From: Sphingomonas sp. NBWT7
GTDB lineage: Bacteria > Pseudomonadota > Alphaproteobacteria > Sphingomonadales > Sphingomonadaceae
Length of the DNA stretch: 64,000 bases
Direction: 5' to 3'
Assembly: GCF_014217605.1 (NCBI RefSeq)
Contig: NZ_CP043639.1
Span: forward strand, 3,158,001 to 3,222,000
Both the position numbers and the translations under genes were made by a program. Below are positions 58,278-64,000 of this stretch, in pieces; position 1 is the first letter of the stretch, and each line of letters starts with the position of its first letter. Under the pieces are notes generated by a model. The model had not been told where the DNA came from and did not search any database. It saw only the letters and a program-made list of their open reading frames with translations.

Positions 58278-58832
58278 GTGGGCGGCATTGCATCGAAGGC
58301 TCAGCTGCGGATGTCGTTTGCGCGCTGGGCGCTGCTGTGCGTTCCGCTGATCGTCCTACTCGGCTTCCTGTCGGGGCGCAGCGTCGCCTCGGGTAACGAT
58401 AACGCTTGGTACCAGGCGTTGGTCAAGCCGGCGCTGACCCCGCCGGGCTGGGTCTTCCCCGTTGCCTGGACAACGCTCTACATCCTCCTCGGCCTCGCGC
58501 TGGCGATGATCCTCAACGCACGCGGTGCCCGCGGCCGCGCCGTCGCCGTCGTCCTGTTCGCCGCGCAGTTCGCGCTCAATCTCGCCTGGACGCCGCTGTT
58601 CTTCGGCGCGCATCGCGTTACCGCCGCGCTGCTGGTGACCATAGCCATTCTACTGCTGTCGATCGCGACGACCTTCTCGTTTGCGCGCATCCGGCGCCAG
58701 GCGGCGTGGCTGCTGGTGCCCTATCTCGTCTGGCTGAGCTTCGCCGCCGGACTCAACTGGCGGATCGGGCAGCTCAATCCCGACGCGCAAAGCCTTGTGC
58801 CGGGCGCGCGAACGTCCCAAGTCATCGGCTGA
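58278..58832 (+). CDS. TspO/MBR family tryptophan-rich sensory protein
   Basis: The 184-residue protein has five membrane helices and the TspO signature of WYQALVKPALTPPGWVFPVAWTTLY plus ALNLAWTPLFFG. TspO binds tetrapyrroles and acts in stress and porphyrin control. In purple bacteria it responds to oxygen. The GTG start is four bases after GGAGG, which is tight. An ATG 33 bases further in is an alternative. A UbiK-like gene follows. Confidence 0.9.
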   Translation: MGGIASKAQLRMSFARWALLCVPLIVLLGFLSGRSVASGNDNAWYQALVKPALTPPGWVFPVAWTTLYILLGLALAMILNARGARGRAVAVVLFAAQFALNLAWTPLFFGAHRVTAALLVTIAILLLSIATTFSFARIRRQAAWLLVPYLVWLSFAAGLNWRIGQLNPDAQSLVPGARTSQVIG

Positions 58833-58858
58833 GTTTCCTTTCCGAAAGGCGTTGCGCG

Positions 58859-59107
58859 ATGCAGTCCGAAAACCGGCTGTTCGATGATCTGGTGAAGTTC
58901 GTGAACGGCGCCGCGGGTACCGTCGCCGGTGTCGGTCGCGAGGCTCAGTCCGGTGCGCGCGAGCGCGCGCGCGAATGGATCGGCGGGCTCGATTTCGTCT
59001 CGCGCGACGAGTTCGAGGTGGTGAAGGCGATGGCGGCTGCGGCACGCGACGAGGCGGATGCGCTGCGCGCGCGGCTCGACGCGCTCGAGGCGAAGCAGCA
59101 GGGTTGA
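58859..59107 (+). CDS. UbiK/BMFP family accessory protein
   Basis: The 82-residue protein matches the membrane fusogenic BMFP (YqiC/UbiK) family: a short amphipathic N-terminus (RLFDDLVKFVNGAAGT) and a C-terminal coiled coil (EFEVVKAMAAAARDEADALRARLDALEA). UbiK helps ubiquinone synthesis in proteobacteria. Its start comes about 27 bases after tspO, so they are likely co-transcribed. Confidence 0.83.
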   Translation: MQSENRLFDDLVKFVNGAAGTVAGVGREAQSGARERAREWIGGLDFVSRDEFEVVKAMAAAARDEADALRARLDALEAKQQG

Positions 59108-59167
59108 GCGCCGGAGACGGCGCGGCCCGCTTTGCCTATCGCCGCGAAGTCGTGCGATAAGGTGATG

Positions 59168-59677
59168 ATGCTCGACGAAGCCGACCACGACCAGGGACCC
59201 GAAGCCCCGCTCGACATGCTCGAAAGCTATTTCGCTGCGCACGGCTGGTCGTTCGATCGCAACGACGACGAGATTAGCGCGACGGTGAAGGGCAGTTGGA
59301 CCGAGTATGAACTCCGCGCGCTGTGGCGCGAGGAGGACGGCGTGCTGCAGTTCCTCGCCTTCCCCGATGTCAAGGTGCCCGAGCAGTCGCGCGCCGCGGT
59401 GTACGAGGCGATCGGGCTCGCGAACGAACAGCTCTGGCTCGGCCACTTCGAACTTTGGTCGTCCAGCGGCATCCTCCTGTACCGGCACGCCGCGCTGATC
59501 GATCAGGACGATGACGAGGAAGTGATGCTGACGCTCGACGCCGCCAGCACGCTGATCGAGACGGCGATTGACGAGTGCGAGCGCTTCTATCCGGTGTTCC
59601 AGTTCGTCCTGTGGGGCGGCAAGTCGCCGCGCGACGCGATCGCGGCGGCGCTCATCGACACGCAGGGCGAGGCCTGA
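59168..59677 (+). CDS. YbjN domain protein
   Basis: The 169-residue protein matches YbjN-like proteins common in alphaproteobacteria. It has DMLESYFAAHGWSFDRNDDEI near the start and HFELWSSSGILLYRHA with an acidic ECERFYPVFQF end. These are soluble, with roles in motility and stress suggested in E. coli but unproven. The two ATGs in tandem (ATGATG) follow AAGGTG. proC starts seven bases after the stop. Confidence 0.85.
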   Translation: MLDEADHDQGPEAPLDMLESYFAAHGWSFDRNDDEISATVKGSWTEYELRALWREEDGVLQFLAFPDVKVPEQSRAAVYEAIGLANEQLWLGHFELWSSSGILLYRHAALIDQDDDEEVMLTLDAASTLIETAIDECERFYPVFQFVLWGGKSPRDAIAAALIDTQGEA

Positions 59678-59684
59678 TCGCCGC

Positions 59685-60506
59685 ATGACCTTTCCGGCTT
59701 CCTTGTGGCTCGTCGGCGCTGGCAACATGGGCGGCGCGATGCTGCGCGGCTGGATCGGCGCGGGCATGGATCCGGCGGCCGTGACGGTGATCGATCCCGG
59801 TGCGTCGGCGCTCCCGCCTGGCGTGCGTTGCGTGTCCACCCCGCCGTCGGACGCCGCACCGGAGGTTCTTGTGCTCGCGGTCAAGCCGCAGTTGCTCGAC
59901 GCGGTCGCATCAGGCCTGGCACGGGTTCGCCCGGCGATGCTCCTGTCGATCCTCGCTGGAGTGGAAGAGCAAACGCTTGCCGCGAGGATCCCCGCTGCCT
60001 CGATCGTGCGCGCCATGCCTAATCTGCCCGTCGCGATCGGCAAGGGCGTGACCGCGCTCCACGCCACGACCGCAACCGATGCCGCGCGCGCCACGGCCGA
60101 GGCGCTCGTCGCGCCGCTAGGCAAGGTCGAGTGGATCGCCGACGAGCAGATGTTCGACGCGGTCACTGCGCTGTCGGGGTGCGGGCCGGGCTTCGTCTTC
60201 CGCTTCATCGATGCGCTCGCCGCCGCGGGCACGGCGCTGGGCCTGCCCGACGATCAGGCGGCACGGCTCGCGCTCGCCACGGTGGAAGGGGCGGCCGCGA
60301 TGGCGAGTGGCGCACCGGAGAGCCCGGCCACGCTGGCCGATCGTGTCGCTAGCCCGGGCGGCTCGACACGCGAGGGCCTCAACGTTCTCGATCGCGATGC
60401 GGCGCTCAACGCCCTGCTCGCCGCGACGCTCGCCGCCAGCCGCGATCGCAATGCGGCCCTGGCAGCGGCGGCCCGCGACCAAAGCTCCGCTGCCGGGCGC
60501 GGCTAA
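59685..60506 (+). CDS. proC: pyrroline-5-carboxylate reductase ProC
   Basis: ProC makes proline from pyrroline-5-carboxylate using NAD(P)H. The 273-residue protein has the Rossmann GAGNMGGAMLRGW, the VKPQ turn, and the C-terminal ALSGCGPGFVFRFIDA with SPGGSTREGL, all typical. The ATG used starts MTFPASLW. It follows the YbjN gene by seven bases. Its stop and that of the convergent MarR gene are three bases apart. Confidence 0.94.
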   Translation: MTFPASLWLVGAGNMGGAMLRGWIGAGMDPAAVTVIDPGASALPPGVRCVSTPPSDAAPEVLVLAVKPQLLDAVASGLARVRPAMLLSILAGVEEQTLAARIPAASIVRAMPNLPVAIGKGVTALHATTATDAARATAEALVAPLGKVEWIADEQMFDAVTALSGCGPGFVFRFIDALAAAGTALGLPDDQAARLALATVEGAAAMASGAPESPATLADRVASPGGSTREGLNVLDRDAALNALLAATLAASRDRNAALAAAARDQSSAAGRG

Positions 60507-60509
60507 GGC

Positions 60510-61001
60510 TCAGTTGCCGCGAAGCGCCTCGACGCGGGCGATTTCCTCGTCCGGGATCAGGCCTTCGAGCACCGCCCAGAAGCCGCTCACCGCGCCCTGT
60601 CCCGCCTTCGAATAGGCCGTCGCCAGCCGGTCGCGCAGCGCGTCGTACAGCTCCGCCTCGAACGCCGTGCCGGCTTCGGTAAGATGCAGCAGCCGCTGGC
60701 GCCGGTCGCGCTCGCCCGGGCGCGCCTCGACCAAGCCGCGATCGGTCAGCTCGCCCAGCACGCGGCCGAGCGACTGTTTGGTGATCCCCAGCAGCGCTAG
60801 AAGATCCGAGACGGCCATGTTGGGCTTACGCGCGATGAAGTACAGCGCGCGGTGATGCGCGCGGCCCAGGCCGTGCCGCGCGAGGCCGCGATCGATCGAC
60901 CGGGTGACGTGCGCATTGCCGAAATACAGCAGCTCCAACCCGCGGCGGATCTCGGGTTCGCGCAGGAAAAGCGGCGAGGCGGAGGACGTTGGGGCAGCCA
61001 T
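60510..61001 (-). CDS. MarR family transcriptional regulator
   Basis: The 163-residue protein has the MarR winged helix (MAVSDLLALLGITKQSLGRVLGELTDRGLVEARPGERDRR) between helical dimer arms. Many MarR proteins sense small phenolics or amino-acid signals. It is divergent from ilvE with about 80 bases between starts, so ilvE regulation is possible. The long upstream frame reads into ilvE and is discounted. Confidence 0.9.
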   Translation of the reverse strand: MAAPTSSASPLFLREPEIRRGLELLYFGNAHVTRSIDRGLARHGLGRAHHRALYFIARKPNMAVSDLLALLGITKQSLGRVLGELTDRGLVEARPGERDRRQRLLHLTEAGTAFEAELYDALRDRLATAYSKAGQGAVSGFWAVLEGLIPDEEIARVEALRGN

Positions 61002-61083
61002 GTTGACCGGCCTTGCCATCGGCCCTACCCGACCGCAACCTTCAACGGCGGCGTTTTTTTCCGCGCCGCAGGAGCCGCAACTC

Positions 61084-62175
61084 GTGCCAACGTCCTCTCC
61101 CTTCGTCTTTGAGCCAAACACCGCGCCGATCCCCGCCAGCGAGCGCGCCGCGCGGATCGCCGATCCCGGCTTCGGCCGCGTCTTCACCGATCACATGGCG
61201 CTGATCCGCTGGAACGAGACGAAGGGCTGGCACGACGCGAAGATCACCGCGCGCACGACGCTGACGGTCGATCCGGCGACCGCGGTGCTCCATTACGCGC
61301 AGGAGATCTTCGAGGGGCTCAAGGCGTATCGCCACGATGACGGAAGCGTCGCGCTGTTCCGCCCGTACGACAATGCCCGCCGTTTCCGCGATTCGGCCCG
61401 GCGGATGGCGATGGCCGAGCTCCCCGACGACCTGTTCGTCGGATCGATCGAGGCGCTGGTGAAGGCCGATGCCGACTGGTTTCCGGCGATCGACGGCGGT
61501 TCGCTGTATCTGCGCCCGTTCATGATCGCGAGTGAGGTGTTCCTAGGCGTGAAGCCGGCGGCAGAATATCTCTACATGGTGCTCGCCTCGTCGGCCGGCT
61601 CGTACTGGAAGGGCGGGGTGCGGCCGATCTCGCTGTGGGTCAGCCACGATTATTCGCGCGCGGCGCCGGGGGGCACGGGCGCGGCGAAGTGCGGCGGCAA
61701 TTATGCCACCAGCCTCGTCGCGCAGTCCGAAGCGATCCGCCGCGGCTGTGATCAGGTGGTGTTCCTCGATGCGACCGAGCGGCGCTGGATCGAGGAGCTG
61801 GGCGGCATGAACATCTTCTTCGTGTTCGACGACGGATCGATCCAAACGCCGGCGCTGACCGGCACAATCCTGCCCGGAATCACGCGCGATTCGATCCTGA
61901 CGCTGGCGCGCGACGCCGGGCTGACGGTGCGCGAGGAGCCCTATGCGATCGACGCGTGGCGCGCCGACGCAGCGAGCGGCCGACTGGTCGAGAGCTTCGC
62001 CTGCGGCACCGCCGCGGTGGTGACGCCGATCGGCGCGGTGAGCGGGCCAGATTACGCCTTCACGATCGGCACCGGCGGCACCGGCCAGACGACGCAGCGC
62101 TTCCTCGATCAGCTGAGCGCGATCCAGCGCGGGGGGGCGGCCGATCGGCACGGCTGGATCCATCCGGTCGCCTGA
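61084..62175 (+). CDS. ilvE: branched-chain amino acid aminotransferase
   Basis: IlvE makes Leu, Ile and Val from their keto acids with PLP. The 363-residue type is the large alpha-proteobacterial/eukaryote-like form. Motifs include HYAQEIFEGLKAYRHDDG, the lysine in AAKCGGNYATSLVAQ, and FACGTAAVVTPIG. A GTG start lies nine bases after AGGAGC. The upstream frame covers the MarR promoter and is rejected. tRNA-Gln follows. Confidence 0.95.
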   Translation: MPTSSPFVFEPNTAPIPASERAARIADPGFGRVFTDHMALIRWNETKGWHDAKITARTTLTVDPATAVLHYAQEIFEGLKAYRHDDGSVALFRPYDNARRFRDSARRMAMAELPDDLFVGSIEALVKADADWFPAIDGGSLYLRPFMIASEVFLGVKPAAEYLYMVLASSAGSYWKGGVRPISLWVSHDYSRAAPGGTGAAKCGGNYATSLVAQSEAIRRGCDQVVFLDATERRWIEELGGMNIFFVFDDGSIQTPALTGTILPGITRDSILTLARDAGLTVREEPYAIDAWRADAASGRLVESFACGTAAVVTPIGAVSGPDYAFTIGTGGTGQTTQRFLDQLSAIQRGGAADRHGWIHPVA

Positions 62176-62232
62176 TCGGCGTCCCCAAAGAATTGCACTT
62201 CGCGCGCGCACGCATTAGGGGCGCGCGTCTGT

Positions 62233-62307
62233 TGGGGCGTCGCCAAGTGGTAAGGCACCGGTTTTTGGTACCGGCATTCGCAGGTTCGAATCCTGCCGCC
62301 CCAGCCA
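62233..62307 (+). tRNA. tRNA-Gln(TTG)
   Basis: A full cloverleaf starts TGGGGCG. The anticodon loop TTTTGGT gives anticodon TTG, reading CAA. The T-arm is GCAGGTTCGAATCCTGC and the encoded 3' end is GCCA. The first base T and last pair A are typical of tRNA-Gln. Confidence 0.95.
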
Positions 62308-62402
62308 ACTCCCTGTCGTGAGCCGTCTCACGGCAGCGTGCTGGCTAGAAAACTTCAGTATCAGTAGCACCGTGGTGATTTCAGCTGTCGCTGGGCGTCG
62401 TA

Positions 62403-63911
62403 TCACATCGCTAGGATATGGGGGTCAGCTTCATCTGGACCGGCCATTGGCACGATGGCCACGAACCTGACGCCGCCCGGATCGTAGGATAGCGCAACCG
62501 TCCCACCGGTTTGCTGTGCCAGCACCCGTTGGATGAGCTGTGTGCCAAAGCCGGTCCGCGACGGCTTTTCGACGGTAGGACCGTTTCGCTCCATCCACGT
62601 CAGATGCAATCGACGCGTGGGCGTTTTATCGTCCACAGACCAATCGATATGCACCCTACCCATCCCGTTCGAGAGGGCACCATATTTGGTGGCATTGGTA
62701 GCAAGCTCGTGCAGCGCGAGTGCGAGGCCTGTCACCAGACGAGGTGAGAGGGGGGCGTCAGGGCCCGTGAGCATGAACCTCTGGCCGTCCTCTACCCCGA
62801 ACGGCGAGAGGGTTTGCCTCAACAAATCGCGGATCGCCGCACGTTCGAACGATCCACGGACGAGCAGGTCGTTTGCCGCCGACATGGCGTGGATGCGCGC
62901 TTCCAGGGTCGCGCTGGCATCCTCGATCGATGTGGCGCGGCGCATCGTCTGAGCAACGATTGCCTGCAACGATGTCAGTGTATTTTTGACGCGATGGTTC
63001 AGTTCGTTTGCGAGCATCGCACGATGGCCGTCTGCCCGCTTGCGCTCAGAAATATCCTGGGTGGTACCAATCAGCGACATCGGCGTGCCATCAGCGCGGT
63101 AGTTCGCTTGTCCCCTGATCTGGACCCAGCGTTCCTGACCAGAGGGAAGGCGCAGCCGATATTCCGCTTCCAACGGTTTTCGATCGGCAATCGCATTATT
63201 AAGCGCTTCAGACTGAATGATGCGATCATCAGGGTGGATCGTGTCCTTAAGCTCTTGCAAGCTCAGGGGATCACCAGGGTTTCGCCCGCAGATTGCTTTG
63301 CACTCGTCGGAGGCAATGAGGTGCCCGGTATCGAGGTCAATGCTCCAGATGCCGAGCCGCCCTGCCTCCAGCGCAAAGCGAAGCCGTTGCTCACTGGCCT
63401 CAAGGGCAACGTTCCGCTTTGCGATCTGCGCTTCCAGTTCATCCCGATCGGATTGAAGGCGAGCTAGACGTTCGCGCTCCAATGTCACGTCGAATTGGGA
63501 AGCGAAGAAGTAGGTCAGCTCTCCGTCATCGGCGAACACGGGAGACACCAGCAGCCTGTTCCAGAACCGCGTTCCGTCTTTCTTGTAGTTCAGCAACTCC
63601 AGTTCGATCGGCGTGCGGGCTGCAATAGCCGCGCGCACTTGGGCTACATCTGCCTGATCGGTATCGGGTCCCTGAAGGAAGCGGCAGTTCCGACCAAGGA
63701 TGTCACCGCGGTAGTAGCCGGTCAGTTTCGCAAATGCCGCATTGGCAAACACGATTGGATTATCGGGTTTGCGCGGATCAGTGATGATCATCGGCATACG
63801 GGTCGCACGCACAGCTGACGAAAAAGGGTCGGGGCCATTGCCCGCGCGTGTCAGCTCACGGATGATCCGTGCCTCTTCCTTGAAATCCGGCAACTTGTAC
63901 GCTTTCCTCAT
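62403..63911 (-). CDS. LOV-PAS-HWE histidine kinase (blue-light receptor)
   Basis: The 502-residue protein starts with a LOV domain (about 30-140) carrying the photoadduct motif GRNCRFLQG with Cys76. A coiled-coil linker (about 140-165) leads to a second PAS domain (about 170-290) and then an HWE kinase: H-box NELNHRVKNTL with His306, N-box LHELATNATKYGAL and the hallmark WMERNGP. LOV domains bind FMN and form a cysteinyl adduct in blue light, controlling the kinase. GC is lower than the housekeeping neighbours. No response regulator is visible before the window ends. Confidence 0.93.
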   Translation of the reverse strand: MRKAYKLPDFKEEARIIRELTRAGNGPDPFSSAVRATRMPMIITDPRKPDNPIVFANAAFAKLTGYYRGDILGRNCRFLQGPDTDQADVAQVRAAIAARTPIELELLNYKKDGTRFWNRLLVSPVFADDGELTYFFASQFDVTLERERLARLQSDRDELEAQIAKRNVALEASEQRLRFALEAGRLGIWSIDLDTGHLIASDECKAICGRNPGDPLSLQELKDTIHPDDRIIQSEALNNAIADRKPLEAEYRLRLPSGQERWVQIRGQANYRADGTPMSLIGTTQDISERKRADGHRAMLANELNHRVKNTLTSLQAIVAQTMRRATSIEDASATLEARIHAMSAANDLLVRGSFERAAIRDLLRQTLSPFGVEDGQRFMLTGPDAPLSPRLVTGLALALHELATNATKYGALSNGMGRVHIDWSVDDKTPTRRLHLTWMERNGPTVEKPSRTGFGTQLIQRVLAQQTGGTVALSYDPGGVRFVAIVPMAGPDEADPHILAM

Positions 63912-63982
63912 TGGCGCCCCAATTTTTCAAGGCGGATATCGGCGAACAGCGCGCCCTTCATGAGGGTCTGTCTGCATGCCAT
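63908..63982 (-). CDS. tiny leader-like open frame before the LOV kinase
   Basis: A 24-residue frame reads MACRQTLMKGALFADIRLEK and ends with TGA overlapping the kinase ATG (ATGA). It could couple translation, or a shorter internal ATG could serve. No clear ribosome-binding site is seen, and it is too short to support on its own. Confidence 0.2.
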   Translation of the reverse strand: MACRQTLMKGALFADIRLEKLGRQ

Positions 63983-64000
63983 GGAGCATATTTAGCTCAT

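Overview
The window is 64 kb of high-GC chromosomal DNA with about 63 densely packed genes on both strands. It looks like an alphaproteobacterium of the Sphingomonadales (Sphingomonas-like). The reasons are: the run ptsP - rodZ-like - cpoB/ybgF - tilS - ftsH; the block plsC - miaB - phoH - ybeY - corC; a mitochondrial-type complex I accessory subunit (NDUFS4 family); a long-form isocitrate lyase opposite an ScfR/RamB-type regulator; a CYP153-like P450; and a LOV/HWE histidine kinase. The placement rests on remembered family resemblance, not on a search. No rRNA, CRISPR array, insertion sequence or prophage was seen.

Layout. 0-9 kb: end of an unidentified gene, ruvB, a small membrane protein, ptsP, rodZ-like, cpoB/ybgF, tilS and ftsH, all on +, closed by an intrinsic terminator. 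9-17.4 kb: DUF3667 membrane protein, CYP153-like P450, a two-gene ABC exporter, queG, a small membrane protein, a lipoprotein plus EI24-type membrane protein pair, and an adenosine/PfkB-family kinase. 17.4-20.2 kb: hrpB (apparent CTG start) and the NDUFS4-like gene. 20.2-29.4 kb (minus strand): corC, ybeY, phoH, a serralysin-like M10 protease with its own terminator, miaB, plsC, an MFS transporter and thpR. 29.5-37.9 kb: BI-1 membrane protein, transglutaminase-like protein, two uncharacterised genes, a NUDIX - extensin-like - barstar run, tRNA-Ala(CGC), a low-complexity DUF2171 protein, an MDR oxidoreductase and a YpfJ-type zinc peptidase. 38-43.5 kb: patatin-like hydrolase with 3-hydroxybutyrate dehydrogenase, two exported proteins, isocitrate lyase, a 51-residue protein and the divergent regulator. 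45-49.2 kb: TonB-like protein, GST, dienelactone hydrolase, a lower-GC methyltransferase, a likely frameshifted gene and tRNA-Glu(CTC). 49.3-57.3 kb: class II DAHP synthase, an SDR without the usual Tyr/Lys pair, a carotenoid oxygenase opposite a TetR regulator, Fur/Zur, dxs with an overlapping small membrane protein, and an RBBP9-type hydrolase. 57.4-64 kb: tlyA, tspO, ubiK-like, YbjN-like, proC, MarR, ilvE, tRNA-Gln(TTG) and the LOV-PAS-HWE kinase.

How the genes work together. Much of the window is housekeeping: DNA repair (ruvB), tRNA and rRNA modification or maturation (tilS, queG, miaB, ybeY, tlyA), envelope and proteostasis (cpoB, rodZ, ftsH, plsC), and biosynthesis (aroG-II, dxs, ilvE, proC). 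The accessory interest lies in carbon-storage and C2 metabolism (patatin/3-hydroxybutyrate dehydrogenase, isocitrate lyase with its regulator), carotenoid or stilbene cleavage, alkane-type oxidation, a secreted RTX protease set inside the conserved miaB-phoH block, a blue-light-sensing kinase, and a prion-like DUF2171 protein behind a possible general-stress promoter.

I see no single multi-gene locus that is clearly a new defence or mobile system. The best leads are the LOV kinase, the DUF2171 protein, the serralysin insertion, and the small genes next to isocitrate lyase and dxs.
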